The position numbers were made by a program, and so were the translations under genes. The notes beneath the pieces are model-generated. The model was not told where the DNA came from, searched no databases, and saw only the letters and a program-made list of their open reading frames with translations. A stretch of DNA of 64,000 nucleotides from Ligilactobacillus animalis KCTC 3501 = DSM 20602 (GTDB taxonomy: Bacteria > Bacillota > Bacilli > Lactobacillales > Lactobacillaceae): positions 211,225-275,224 of the forward strand of contig NZ_AYYW01000057.1 of assembly GCF_001434535.1 (NCBI RefSeq), given 5' to 3'. Of this stretch, positions 53,395-63,132 are shown in pieces; position 1 is the stretch's first letter, and each line of letters opens with the position of its first letter.

Positions 53395-54282
53395 TTATCT
53401 ATATTTAGGTTTTTGATTTATGATCATATCATGAAACAACTGGTAATTAGCATAGCGACTAGGCATGATCTCTCCCGCCTCGACTGCTGCCTTGACTGCA
53501 CATTTAGGTTCATTGATGTGCATACATCCCCTGAATTTGCAGTCAGCTTGATGAGCTACTAGATCTGGAAAGAGCGTTGGAAGTTGTTCTTTAGTGATCT
53601 CTAATAATTCAAAGGATGAAAAACCAGGCGTATCAGCTAATAGATTATCTCCGATCGGCAAAAGTGAAACTTTACGTGTCGTATGCCGTCCACGACTTAA
53701 GGCCTTAGAGATCTCGCCAGTTGCTAGCTCTAAACTGGGCTCTAACTGATTCAAAAGTGTGGACTTGCCCGCACCAGTCTGCCCCATAACAACGATGACT
53801 TGATGATGTAAATTTGCTAACATCGTCTCTAACGTCTCCGGTCGAGCTGGCAAGCTGCCCCGATAGACCGGATAAAACTTAGCATAGTAGTTGAGGATCG
53901 GATCAAGCTTGGCTTTTTGTTCTTCGGTAAGAAGATCATATTTTGAAAAATACAAAACTGGTGAGACATCATTCGCCTCTAACATCGCTAACTGACGGTC
54001 AAGTAAATTACTGGAAAAATCCGGTTGGACACATGCGGTAACTACCAGAGCTGTGTCTAAATTGGCCATTGGTGGTCTGACTAACTGATTTTTTCGCGGA
54101 TAGATCTCTAAAATATATCCTTCGTCGGCTTTTTGCGCTTTAAACTCTACCCAATCCCCCACCAGCGGAGTTTGCTTTTTTTTGCGAAAATTTCCTCGTG
54201 CTCTAGTTCGATACTCTACACCATCAGTAGTGACCACATCATAGTAGCCACTTAAAGATTGTCTGATCTGTCCTTTTGTCAA
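53395..54282 (-). CDS. rsgA: Ribosome small subunit-dependent GTPase A
   Basis: This circularly permuted GTPase for 30S maturation has 295 residues. An N-terminal OB fold is followed by G4 YFSKYDLL, G1 VMGQTGAGKSTLLNQL and G3 LADTPGFSSFEL. The zinc site is CKFRGCMHINEPKCAVKAAVEAG. The start is TTG (54282) with AAAGGTGA 8 nt upstream. It lies between prkC and rpe as in Bacillus. Confidence 0.96.
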   Translation of the reverse strand: MTKGQIRQSLSGYYDVVTTDGVEYRTRARGNFRKKKQTPLVGDWVEFKAQKADEGYILEIYPRKNQLVRPPMANLDTALVVTACVQPDFSSNLLDRQLAMLEANDVSPVLYFSKYDLLTEEQKAKLDPILNYYAKFYPVYRGSLPARPETLETMLANLHHQVIVVMGQTGAGKSTLLNQLEPSLELATGEISKALSRGRHTTRKVSLLPIGDNLLADTPGFSSFELLEITKEQLPTLFPDLVAHQADCKFRGCMHINEPKCAVKAAVEAGEIMPSRYANYQLFHDMIINQKPKYR

Positions 54283-54303
54283 TTACTCTATCACCTTTCA
54301 TTT

Positions 54304-55998
54304 CTATTCTACTTCATAGTTGTAGGGAATATTTTCAGTCTTACTACCCAAAGTTATCTCCAAAACATCACCTTCGTGCAAAGGTGTCCCTACTGCTGGC
54401 TCTTGGGCGATCACAAACGTAGCTTTCTTCTTTGAACTTGATGTTTTTTTCACAACTAATTCTAAACCACATTCACTTGCATATTCCTTAGCTTCACTCA
54501 AAGTATAGCCTGTTAGATCGATCATTCCTTCTAAGTTAGGGCCTTGACTGACTGTAAATGTTACCGTTGTTTTGGCAAAGGCAACTTTCTTTTTAGGTGA
54601 GATCGATTGGGCAATTATTTCACCACTTGCTACGCTATCTGAATACTGTTTCTTTTGTTTGACCGTGACCCCTTGAGCTTTCAATTTACGACTAACATCA
54701 CTAAAATCACGACCACGATAATCGCCAAAAGCTTTTTTAGGTAGCCCCTTAGATAAGATCAGATCGATCTTAGTGCGCTGTTTGACTGTCGTTCCCTTAC
54801 TTGGAGAGGTAAAGGTCACACAGCCTACATCATAGCGGTCATCGTATTGGTAAGTCACTTTACCTAGACTCAAGCGTTGACTTTCCAATAACTGGACCGC
54901 TTCTTTCTTATGCATTCCCTTTAAATTAGGGACCGATACATCTCTTGGAAGCGTATAAACAATCGCCCCAAGAACCACTAGTAACGCTAAGATCACTAGC
55001 AACCAAATTTTCAACCGCTTAGGCCGAACTTTCACGGCTTTTTTAGGTTCTGGTGTAATTTGTACCGTCTTAGTTAAGTTTTTATCTTCACGAGCTACCT
55101 CATCATAAAAATTAGGTAAGATCTTAGTCTCTTCTTCCACATGTATCCGCGGACGCCAACGTGGCTCAGCTGTTCGTTTTTCATCTAAACAAGTTGCTAG
55201 ATCAGCTTGCATCTCTTCCACGTTTTGATAACGATCAGCGCAATCTTTAGCAGTAGCATGCAAAACGATATTTTCTAAGGCTTGGGGGATATCTTGCTTA
55301 AACGAACGGGGCGATGGCATTTGACTGCGATAATGTTTCAATGCGATCGAAACAGCTGTTTCACCATCATATGGAACGCGCCCTGTCAACATTTCAAACA
55401 AAATGATCCCTAATGAATAAATATCAGATTGTTGAGTTATCATGCTGCCCCGCGCTTGTTCGGGTGAGATATAATGAACTGATCCCATCAGCGTATTGGT
55501 CTTAGTCATAGTTTCTTCGGCTAAGGCGATCGCGATCCCAAAATCAGTTATTTTAACATTTCCCGCTTCATCTAATAAGATATTTTGGGGCTTTAGATCG
55601 CGATGGATGATCCCATGACTATGCGCTTCTTTTACGGCTGACAAGATCTGCTCCATGATCTCGATCACTGTAGCATAGGCTAATGGCTTGTGCTTTTCGA
55701 TGTAGCGCTTGAGATCCATCCCTTTAACATATTCCATTACCAAATATTGCATACCATGATCTTCACCAACATCGAAAATATCAACGATATGTGGATCATC
55801 GAGCTCGATCAGCGAATTGGCTTCACGTTGAAAGCGCCTGATTGCAGCTTTATCGTCGCTTAGATCTAGACGCAAGAGCTTGACTGCCACCTCACGTTCT
55901 AAGATCAGATCGTAAGCTAGGTAAACATTAGCCATGCCACCTTCGCCTAAAGAGCGGATGATGCGGTAGCGACCATTGATCGCATAACCGGCTCTCAT
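54304..55998 (-). CDS. prkC: Membrane Ser/Thr protein kinase with PASTA repeats
   Basis: The kinase senses cell-wall fragments and lipid II. The cytoplasmic domain (residues ~10-270) has the Gly loop SLGEGGMANVYLA, VAVKLL Lys, HRDLKPQNILL, DFGIAIAL and GSVHYISPEQARG. One transmembrane helix (KIWLLVILALLVVLGAIVYTL) precedes three extracellular PASTA units (beginning VSVPNLKGMHKKEAV, KAFGDYRGRDFSDVS, NLEGMIDLTGYTLSEA). It has 564 residues. Its ATG overlaps the phosphatase stop by 4 nt. Confidence 0.97.
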   Translation of the reverse strand: MRAGYAINGRYRIIRSLGEGGMANVYLAYDLILEREVAVKLLRLDLSDDKAAIRRFQREANSLIELDDPHIVDIFDVGEDHGMQYLVMEYVKGMDLKRYIEKHKPLAYATVIEIMEQILSAVKEAHSHGIIHRDLKPQNILLDEAGNVKITDFGIAIALAEETMTKTNTLMGSVHYISPEQARGSMITQQSDIYSLGIILFEMLTGRVPYDGETAVSIALKHYRSQMPSPRSFKQDIPQALENIVLHATAKDCADRYQNVEEMQADLATCLDEKRTAEPRWRPRIHVEEETKILPNFYDEVAREDKNLTKTVQITPEPKKAVKVRPKRLKIWLLVILALLVVLGAIVYTLPRDVSVPNLKGMHKKEAVQLLESQRLSLGKVTYQYDDRYDVGCVTFTSPSKGTTVKQRTKIDLILSKGLPKKAFGDYRGRDFSDVSRKLKAQGVTVKQKKQYSDSVASGEIIAQSISPKKKVAFAKTTVTFTVSQGPNLEGMIDLTGYTLSEAKEYASECGLELVVKKTSSSKKKATFVIAQEPAVGTPLHEGDVLEITLGSKTENIPYNYEVE

Positions 55999-56744
55999 TT
56001 TTCATCGTCCTCCTCATCTGACCAAATTATCAAAACTGTGATATTATCCGAACCTCCAGCTAAATTAGCTTGCTCAACTAGTTTTTCAGCTTTTGCTTGC
56101 AAAGACAGTTCGGGCAACTCTAAGATCTGCTTGATCTTTTCATCATCTAACATATTCGTCAAGCCATCCGAACAGAGTAAATACATATCGGTCGGCAATA
56201 GCTTTAAAATGCATGAATCGATCTTAGCTTGCTTAGAGACCCCTAACGTCCGTGTAATAATATTCTTGTGCGGATGATGTTTAGCTTCTTCCTTGCTGAT
56301 CTCACCACGCTTGACTAATTCATTGACATAAGAGTGATCCTCTGTGATCTGCTCAAATTCACCGGCATGTAACAAGTACGCTCGACTATCACCGATATTT
56401 GAGATCGCGATCTGGTCGGCAAAGATCATCGCACATACAAGTGTCGTTCCCATTCCAGCTAGATCTTGATATTGATCAGCTCGTTTCAAAATACTATTAT
56501 TTTCAACGATCACTTGATCTTCGAGCCATTTTATCGCTGCTGTTGCATCACTTAATTCTGTCTGTTCAAATAGGTAGCCGAGGTGAGAAACTGCCATTTC
56601 AGAGGCAACTTCCCCACCTAAATGTCCGCCTAAGCCATCTGCTACGATCGCAAAGCTAAAGCCAGCTTTATTTTTAAAAGTTGCGACGCGATCTTCATTG
56701 ACTTGGCGGACTTGACCAACATCACTTGTATATGCGATCTTCAT
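55995..56744 (-). CDS. stp: PP2C-type Ser/Thr protein phosphatase
   Basis: This antagonist of PrkC has 249 residues with the metal-site motifs DVGQVRQVNEDRVA, IVADGLGGHLGGEVAS, SNIGDSRAYLLHAG, YLLCSDGLTNML and AGGSDNITVLIIW. It overlaps prkC (ATGA) and follows rsmB by 3 nt. Confidence 0.96.
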   Translation of the reverse strand: MKIAYTSDVGQVRQVNEDRVATFKNKAGFSFAIVADGLGGHLGGEVASEMAVSHLGYLFEQTELSDATAAIKWLEDQVIVENNSILKRADQYQDLAGMGTTLVCAMIFADQIAISNIGDSRAYLLHAGEFEQITEDHSYVNELVKRGEISKEEAKHHPHKNIITRTLGVSKQAKIDSCILKLLPTDMYLLCSDGLTNMLDDEKIKQILELPELSLQAKAEKLVEQANLAGGSDNITVLIIWSDEEDDEK

Positions 56745-56747
56745 CTG

Positions 56748-58097
56748 TTACACCTCAGTTCTTTTAACTAATGTTGCGATATAAAATCCATCCGATAAGT
56801 GATCATCAGGATAGATCGTCAAGCCCAGCTCTTGACGGTCGGCTTTGAGCTCAAAAGCCGTTTTGGTTTTGACCTGCTCAAATTCTGGGTGGGCTTTTAG
56901 AAACGCCGAGACAGTTTGTTGATTTTCACTGTCTAAGATCGTACAGGTACTATATGTCAGGGTGCCACCGACTTTTAGTAACGGTGCCACCGCATCTAAA
57001 ATGCTAACTTGGATCCGGTGAAGGTCTAATGAGTCTTGATATTTTTTCTCATACTTGACCTCAGGTTTGCGCCGTAACAGACCGATCCCTGAACAAGGAG
57101 CATCTACTAGTATTTTATCAAAACTTTCCTTAGCGAACTCTTCGGACGCCTTGCGTGCATCCATTTGTAAAGCTTTCACTTGCGCCTCAACATGGGCCCG
57201 GAGCGCATTTTGTTCTATCAAAGCGACTTTATGCTTATGGATATCCAAGCTAGTAACTTGGCCGGTCTCTAACTGGGCAGCGATCTGCGTAGTCTTTCCG
57301 CCTGGTGCTGCACAAGCATCTAAAACTTGGTCACCAGCGTTGATCGCCATCGATTCAACTACCAACATCGCACTTTCATCTTGCACGATCGCTTGACCAG
57401 TTTTAAAAGCTTCTGTTGCTGGAATAAAGCCAGTGTTGACTTGCAATGCTAACGGCGTGACTGGACTTTTAGCTACTTCAAGTTTTTCCGCTTCTAACTG
57501 CGCCGCTAGGGCCTCAGCTGTCGTTACTTTAGTATTGATACGGACGGTTTGCTTTGGTGCTTGATTGATAGTTTCTAAGATACTTTTAGTTTTAGCTGTA
57601 CCGACCTCTTTTTGCAACTGCTCGACCAACCACCGCGGTGTACTAGTCGCAATGCTCAAAGCTTCGATCGGATCAGTGATCGCATCTAAGCTCGGTATGC
57701 CTTGGCGATCGATTGCATGTAAGATCCCTGTGACAAACTTTCGGACCCCAGCATGCCCCTTAACTTTAGCGATCTCGATCGTTTCATTAAAGACCGCCCG
57801 TTTAGGAATATTATCCAAATATATCTGTTGATAAAGCGCCGTTAAAAGCAGTTGTTTGACCCAACTTTGTAATTTATTTGGCCGTTTGATAAAAGGCTTT
57901 AAATAATATTCCAAAGTAAGCTTATGTTGGATCACACCATAGACGATATTAGTCAATAAATGGGCATCCCGCTTTGTCAGTTCATTTTGCTTGATCGTTT
58001 GATTGAGTGCTAAATTTGAATATGCGCCTTGCTTTTCGACTTTTTCAAGCAATTCAACCGCTAAATAACGTGGTGTCTTATTTATCTTCTTTGCCAT
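56748..58097 (-). CDS. rsmB: 16S rRNA m5C967 methyltransferase RsmB
   Basis: An N-terminal NusB-like domain (RYLAVELLEKVEKQGAYSNLALNQTIK...DAHLLTNIVYGV) is followed by the Fmu methylase with VLDACAAPGGKTTQIAAQL, VDAPCSGIGLLRRKPEVKY (Pro-Cys) and YSTCTIL (catalytic Cys). It has 449 residues. Its start overlaps fmt by 20 nt. Confidence 0.96.
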   Translation of the reverse strand: MAKKINKTPRYLAVELLEKVEKQGAYSNLALNQTIKQNELTKRDAHLLTNIVYGVIQHKLTLEYYLKPFIKRPNKLQSWVKQLLLTALYQQIYLDNIPKRAVFNETIEIAKVKGHAGVRKFVTGILHAIDRQGIPSLDAITDPIEALSIATSTPRWLVEQLQKEVGTAKTKSILETINQAPKQTVRINTKVTTAEALAAQLEAEKLEVAKSPVTPLALQVNTGFIPATEAFKTGQAIVQDESAMLVVESMAINAGDQVLDACAAPGGKTTQIAAQLETGQVTSLDIHKHKVALIEQNALRAHVEAQVKALQMDARKASEEFAKESFDKILVDAPCSGIGLLRRKPEVKYEKKYQDSLDLHRIQVSILDAVAPLLKVGGTLTYSTCTILDSENQQTVSAFLKAHPEFEQVKTKTAFELKADRQELGLTIYPDDHLSDGFYIATLVKRTEV

Positions 58098-59043
58098 CTG
58101 AAATTACCTTTTGCCCTACTTTTAGTCCTTGACCAACACCATTTAAATAATCGGTGATCTTTAATTTAGGCTTACCTGCTGGTTGTAAAATTTTGACACT
58201 ATAAGTCGTATTTTCAGCTGCAGCTAAGATCAGCTCATGTTTTGAAACTTCGACCACTGTCCCAGCTTCAAACTCAGTTGTTTGCGTCAATGGTTCGATC
58301 TCCCATAATTTAGTCCGCTTACCTTTGAGATCGGCAAAGTATGCGCCTGGAGCTGGGCGTAATGCACGGATCTTCCAGTCGAGTTCTTTAGCTGTCAGAT
58401 CTAGACTCAAGCTCTCTTCTGCTGGTTTGATCGTTGGTGAAAAGACGACTTTAGTCTCATCTTGTTCAACTGGTTTGATCTCACCTGCGATCAATTGTGG
58501 TAGCATTTCTAGTAAGGTATCGCGCCCTAAGATACTCATCTTTTCAAAAATCGAAGCTGTATCGTCTTTTGGTCCGATCGGCATCTCTTTTTGAGCTAAC
58601 ATTGCGCCCGCATCCATCTGCTTGACCATATAGATGATCGTGACACCTGTCTTATCATCCCCATTCATGATCGCATACTGTACCGGAGCCCCCCCACGGT
58701 ATTTAGGCAACAAGGAACCGTGAACATTGATCGCGCCGATCTTTGCTGCTTGGATCAGTTTAGTAGGTAAAAATTGACCAAAAGCGGCGGTAATGATCAA
58801 ATCTGGATGTAGATCAATGATCTCTTGCATCTCAGGACTCCCTGAGATCTTTTCTGGTTGTAAAACCTTGATCCCATGTTTTAAAGCCATTTCTTTGACT
58901 GGTGAAGCTGTCAAGACTCGTTTACGTCCTGTATAACGGTCTGGTTGGGTCACGACTGCTTTTACGTCATATCCATTGGTCACTAGACCTTCTAAGATCG
59001 GGGCAGCAAATTGTGGTGTCCCCATAAATACTACTGATGTCAT
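58078..59043 (-). CDS. fmt: Methionyl-tRNA formyltransferase
   Basis: The enzyme formylates initiator Met-tRNA. It has 321 residues: VVFMGTPQFAAPILEGL, ITAAFGQFLPTKLIQAAKIGAINVHGSLLPKYRGGAPVQYAIMNGD (catalytic Asn/His) and MDAGAMLAQKEMPI. I chose ATG at 59043 (MTSVVFMG); an earlier ATG (59055) abuts the GAGG. Confidence 0.96.
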   Translation of the reverse strand: MTSVVFMGTPQFAAPILEGLVTNGYDVKAVVTQPDRYTGRKRVLTASPVKEMALKHGIKVLQPEKISGSPEMQEIIDLHPDLIITAAFGQFLPTKLIQAAKIGAINVHGSLLPKYRGGAPVQYAIMNGDDKTGVTIIYMVKQMDAGAMLAQKEMPIGPKDDTASIFEKMSILGRDTLLEMLPQLIAGEIKPVEQDETKVVFSPTIKPAEESLSLDLTAKELDWKIRALRPAPGAYFADLKGKRTKLWEIEPLTQTTEFEAGTVVEVSKHELILAAAENTTYSVKILQPAGKPKLKITDYLNGVGQGLKVGQKVISDGKEDK

Positions 59044-59070
59044 TTCACTTATCATCCTCTTTACTTAACA

Positions 59071-61491
59071 TTATAAAAAATTGACTGGTTCACGATCGAT
59101 CACGACCATGATCCCTTTTTTCTCACCGCTTTGGCTTTGTAAGAGCAAGTCTTGTAAATATTTTTCCAAAGCGGGTTCTTGTTTATATTTTATCACTAAT
59201 TGGTAATAAAACCGATTCTTGATCTTTAAGATCGAACTTGGCGTTGGCCCTAAAACTAGCGCTTGTGGGCTCAAGCATTGGTCGAGTCCTTTTTTGATCG
59301 CAAAGCTTTCTTTAGCAGCTTCTGCCTCACTTTTAGCACTAACTGTGATCTTGATCGTATAGTAATACGGCGGGTAATTGTTCAAATGGCGCAAATTCAT
59401 CTCATAGAAGAAAAATTGCTCATAATCTTGACGACAGGCTAACTGGATCGCATAATGCTCGGGATTATAAGTCTGAATGACCACTTGGCCGGTCTTATCG
59501 GCCCGTCCAGCCCGTCCACTTACCTGGGTCAAAAGTTGAAAAGTCCGTTCACTCGAACGATAATCTGGCAAACTCAAAGATGTATCAGCATTTAAAACTC
59601 CAACTAAAGTCACATCGGGGAAGTCTAACCCTTTAGCGATCATTTGTGTTCCTAATAAAATATCAGCTTCATGCGCTCCAAATTTAGCTAATAACCGCTC
59701 ATGTGCGCCTTTTTTACGTGTTGTATCCACATCCATCCGTAAGATCCTTGCTTCAGGCAATAACTTTTCTAACTCAGCTTGGACTTTTTGAGTTCCGGTC
59801 CCATAGTAACGGATCTTTTTGCTATCACAACTCGGACAGCGATTCGGGATCGCTTCTTCATGACCACAATAATGGCATTTCATCGAGTGCGTATCCATGT
59901 GTAAGGTCAACGAAACATCACAATTCGGACACTTCAAGACAAAGCCGCAATCGCGACACAAAACAAACGACGAATAGCCACGCCGATTCAACATCAAGAC
60001 GACCTGTTCTTTTCTAGCTAAACGTTCGGTGATCTGATCAAGCAATATCTGCGAAAAATCTGGAGCAGGCGCTGTTTTGACCGCTTCACGCATATCGACT
60101 AAAGTGACCTGTGGCAAAGAGCTACCATTGATCCGTTTAGTTAAATTCAATTGTTGATAAACACCCTTTTGCGCCCGCGCACGCGTCGCTAGATCTGGGG
60201 TCGCTGAGCCTAAAACGACGGGACAATTGTGGTATTTTCCACGCCAAAGCGCCACATCCCGGGCTTGATAACGGGGCATATCTTCTTGTTTATAACTCGC
60301 TTCATGCTCCTCATCAATAATGATCAGCCCAAGATCATCTAAAGGAGCAAAAATAGCTGAGCGCGCACCAACTACGACTTTGGCTTCCTTGCGCTCGATC
60401 CGACGCCATTCATCATAACGTTCTCCATCTGATAACGCACTATGCAACATCGCAACATCTTTGCCGAAACGCTCTTTGACTCTTTGGACCATCTGTGGCG
60501 TCAGCGATATTTCTGGTACGAGCATCAAAGCCGAACGTCCTTGGCTCAATGCATGGGCGATCGCTTGCAGATAGACTTCTGTCTTACCACTGCCAGTCAC
60601 ACCTTCCAATAAAAATGTAGTCGCATTTTTAGCTGTTATCGCTTGATCGATCTGTTCGACCGCTCGCTGTTGTTCAGGCGTTAATTGCTTGGGCGTAGTT
60701 ACTTGGAGCGTTTTATCACCATAGGGATCACGATAGCGTTCTTGCTGAGCTAATTTTAGCCAGCCTTGCTGAGCCGCTTTTTTTAATTGATTTAGACTGA
60801 CTTGTAAATCTGCTTGTAGCTTTGTTTGCAAAAAACTTTGGTGCGGATTTTGGTATAAAAATTCTAATAACTCCAATTGTTTATGGGCATTTTTCCGCAC
60901 TTTAGCTTTGAATTGAGTATAATTTTGTTCATCGACCAGTGAAGTCACCACCCCGACTAGCTTAGCTTTAGCCCGATCTTTAACATGATAGACCACTTCT
61001 AAATGACCAGCTTGGCGCATTTGTGCTAACTTATTCAATTGTTGTGCCGACAATTTGCTCTCATCAAATTCGATCTCGGATCCTCCAGCAAAAAGTGAGT
61101 TCAGTTCTTGCGGTAATTCAACAGCCGAAAGCAAACGTAAACTCTTAGAATAACTCGCACGCATGACATTAGGCAACATCACTTGCAGGCAACGGATCTT
61201 AAATGAAAATGTCTTTTGGGCTAACCAATCGGCTAATTGTAAAGCTTCATTATTCAAAACTGGGGCTAAGTCCATTAAACTTGTAACGCGCTTAGGAGCG
61301 ATCGCAAGCTCATATTCATCAGTCAGACCGACGATAAACCCTTGGATCTGGCGTTCTCCTTTACCAAAAGGAACGATCACTCGCATCCCTACCTGAGCTT
61401 GATCCTGTAATTCTTGCGGTAACTCATACGTATAGGGACGATTAGTCTGCATGGCGGGCACATCAACAATAACTTGCGCATAACGTGCCAT
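59071..61491 (-). CDS. priA: Primosomal protein N' (PriA helicase)
   Basis: The replication-restart helicase has 806 residues. The N-terminal DNA-binding domain runs ARYAQVIVDVPAMQTNRPYTYELP. Helicase motifs include LLEGVTGSGKTEVYLQAIAHALSQG, IIIDEEHEASYKQEDMPRY (D-E-E-H) and QVSGRAGRADKTGQVVIQTY. Eight Cys bind two zinc ions in CRDCGFVLKCPNCDVSLTLHMDTHSMKCHYCGHEEAIPNRCPSC. The start shares a base with the coaBC stop. Confidence 0.97.
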   Translation of the reverse strand: MARYAQVIVDVPAMQTNRPYTYELPQELQDQAQVGMRVIVPFGKGERQIQGFIVGLTDEYELAIAPKRVTSLMDLAPVLNNEALQLADWLAQKTFSFKIRCLQVMLPNVMRASYSKSLRLLSAVELPQELNSLFAGGSEIEFDESKLSAQQLNKLAQMRQAGHLEVVYHVKDRAKAKLVGVVTSLVDEQNYTQFKAKVRKNAHKQLELLEFLYQNPHQSFLQTKLQADLQVSLNQLKKAAQQGWLKLAQQERYRDPYGDKTLQVTTPKQLTPEQQRAVEQIDQAITAKNATTFLLEGVTGSGKTEVYLQAIAHALSQGRSALMLVPEISLTPQMVQRVKERFGKDVAMLHSALSDGERYDEWRRIERKEAKVVVGARSAIFAPLDDLGLIIIDEEHEASYKQEDMPRYQARDVALWRGKYHNCPVVLGSATPDLATRARAQKGVYQQLNLTKRINGSSLPQVTLVDMREAVKTAPAPDFSQILLDQITERLARKEQVVLMLNRRGYSSFVLCRDCGFVLKCPNCDVSLTLHMDTHSMKCHYCGHEEAIPNRCPSCDSKKIRYYGTGTQKVQAELEKLLPEARILRMDVDTTRKKGAHERLLAKFGAHEADILLGTQMIAKGLDFPDVTLVGVLNADTSLSLPDYRSSERTFQLLTQVSGRAGRADKTGQVVIQTYNPEHYAIQLACRQDYEQFFFYEMNLRHLNNYPPYYYTIKITVSAKSEAEAAKESFAIKKGLDQCLSPQALVLGPTPSSILKIKNRFYYQLVIKYKQEPALEKYLQDLLLQSQSGEKKGIMVVIDREPVNFL

Positions 61492-62681
61492 CAGCTCTCA
61501 CCTCGTAACTGCAAAGCAGAACTCAAGATCAGATCAGCTAATTGCGTCTTTTTTAGCTTACCCGTAGCTTTAGGTGCGTTTTTTCTTGTCAATAGCCAGG
61601 CTTCATTATCGTCAGCCCCAAAGCCGATATCTTTTCGTGAAACATCATTTGCAACTAAGAGATCAGCATTTTTTTGCTGTAACTTTTTAGTTGCATGCGC
61701 TAAAAGATCGGTCGTTTCAGCCGCAAAGCCAACCAATACTTGCTCACGCTTTAATTCGCCTAACCGTTTTAAGATATCCGGATTTTTTACGAGCTCTAAC
61801 TGCCATGTTTCAGCATTTTTCTTGATCTTTTGTTCTGCAACTGTTTTAACGCGATAGTCCGCCACTGCGGCTGCCATGATCACAATATCTTGTTTGGCAT
61901 AATGGGTGAGCATCGCTTCCTCTAATTCTGCGGCAGTCTGGATCTCATATGTCGTGACCCCTGCTGGTGGCGTTAGTTTAGTCGGGCCAGTGACCAAGGT
62001 AACTTCTGCTCCCCGGGCTAAAGCTCGCTTGGCTAAGGCATATCCCATTTTTCCACTCGAACGATTGGCGATATATCTGACTGGATCGATCGCTTCTCGG
62101 GTCCCGCCTGCACTTATCAAAACTTTTTTTCCTCTAAGATCTTGTTCGATATTTTCTACGTCAGCGATCCAAGCATAGATAGCTTCTGGTTCGGGCATCC
62201 GGCCTTTACCGGCATAACCTTCAGCTAATAGACCATTCACTGGCTCTAAAATTGCAACACCATCGGCCTGTAATCGTGCAATATTGCGCCTTGTTGCAGG
62301 ATCAGCCCACATTTTATCATTCATGGCAGGCACAACGTATTTAGGCGCTGCCGTCGCTAATAGAGCAGTCGTTACAAAGTCATCAGCTATCCCATTAGCC
62401 ATTTTAGCGATCACATTAGCTGTAGCTGGTACTACCACAGCTAGATCGGTCCAATCGGCTAACTTGATATGTGGTACAGGTGAATCATTTTCAAAGAGAT
62501 CGGTATAAACTTCTTGATGGGTCAAGCCCTTAAAAGTTAGTGGTGTAACAAACGCTTGCGCCGCTTTAGTCATTGCGACCTTGACCTTTGCCCCTTGTTT
62601 AACGAAGAGTCGCGCCAAAATAGCTGCTTTATAGGCCGCGATCCCACCACTTACATAGAGCGCTATATGTTTTTTCTCCAA
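61491..62681 (-). CDS. coaBC: Bifunctional phosphopantothenoylcysteine decarboxylase/synthetase
   Basis: This coenzyme A biosynthesis enzyme has 396 residues. The flavin-dependent CoaC domain has YVSGGIAAYKAAILARLF, VVPATANVIAKMANGIADDFVTTALLA and VVPAMNDKMWADPATRRNI. The CoaB domain has VLISAGGTREAIDPVRYIANRSSGKMGYALAKRA and VLVGFAAETTDL. The start is TTG (62681), 8 nt after AAAGGGG. Confidence 0.96.
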   Translation of the reverse strand: MEKKHIALYVSGGIAAYKAAILARLFVKQGAKVKVAMTKAAQAFVTPLTFKGLTHQEVYTDLFENDSPVPHIKLADWTDLAVVVPATANVIAKMANGIADDFVTTALLATAAPKYVVPAMNDKMWADPATRRNIARLQADGVAILEPVNGLLAEGYAGKGRMPEPEAIYAWIADVENIEQDLRGKKVLISAGGTREAIDPVRYIANRSSGKMGYALAKRALARGAEVTLVTGPTKLTPPAGVTTYEIQTAAELEEAMLTHYAKQDIVIMAAAVADYRVKTVAEQKIKKNAETWQLELVKNPDILKRLGELKREQVLVGFAAETTDLLAHATKKLQQKNADLLVANDVSRKDIGFGADDNEAWLLTRKNAPKATGKLKKTQLADLILSSALQLRGES

Positions 62682-62710
62682 AAAATCAGCCCCTTTAATT
62701 ATCTATACAT

Positions 62711-62719
62711 ATTTTAGCA
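62711..62719 (-). promoter_or_regulatory. coaBC operon promoter (extended -10)
   Basis: TGCTAAAAT on the minus strand, within TGTGCTAAAATAT, is identical to the folD extended -10. It lies just after the rpoZ terminator and serves the coaBC-priA-fmt-rsmB-stp-prkC-rsgA-rpe-thiN run. Confidence 0.6.
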
Positions 62720-62750
62720 CATTCCTCAAATTTAATATTTTTAGTTGTTC

Positions 62751-62785
62751 AAAAAAAATGAGACCAAGGTCAACCTCAGTCTCAC
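62751..62785 (-). terminator. rpoZ terminator
   Basis: On the minus strand TGAGAC pairs with GTCTCA and the inner AGGT with ACCT, followed by eight T. Confidence 0.88.
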
Positions 62786-62794
62786 TCTACTATA

Positions 62795-63004
62795 TTAGCC
62801 TTCTTCACCTTCAGATTTGATCTTAAGGTCACCGGCAACGATTTCTTCTAAAGCTCGGCCAACACTTTTTACCGATTCATATTCGCTTAACATTGGATGT
62901 GCCCCAGCATCAAGTTCATGGGCACGCTTAGATGCAAGCATGATCAAAGAGTAACGTGAATCGACACGTTCTAAAAGTTCATCTACTGATGGATATAAAA
63001 TCAT
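62795..63004 (-). CDS. rpoZ: RNA polymerase omega subunit
   Basis: The protein has 69 residues: [61 protein letters not shown] chose ATG at 63004 because family members start at this point; a longer frame to 63040 reads through the leader hairpin. It is downstream of gmk, as usual. Its SD AAAGGAAG lies upstream of a hairpin. Confidence 0.95.
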   Translation of the reverse strand: MILYPSVDELLERVDSRYSLIMLASKRAHELDAGAHPMLSEYESVKSVGRALEEIVAGDLKIKSEGEEG

Positions 63005-63120
63005 TGAATATTCTCGACTATATGAATGTGAACAAGTCAAAATAAACTTGTGAAGAATATAGTCTCTTCCTTTCCTAGATTTATTGCGCTATTGCCTCAC
63101 ATTTAAACTTCTTAGCTCTC
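63005..63120 (-). promoter_or_regulatory. Structured leader element between gmk and rpoZ
   Basis: The P1-like stem is GCTA (63116-63113) with TAGC (63091-63088) and its loop contains GAAGTTTAAATGTGAGG. SD tract AGGAAAGGAAG is at 63076-63066. P2 is GACTATAT (63064-63057) with ATATAGTC (63023-63016), enclosing TTCTTC, inner stem ACAAGT/ACTTGT and TCACATT (63031-63025). TCACATT complements AATGTGA (63103-63097) of the first loop. The ATG follows P2 by 11 nt. No promoter is needed; this copy is internal to the gmk-rpoZ transcript. Confidence 0.65.
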
Positions 63121-63132
63121 GACTTAAAGCGG

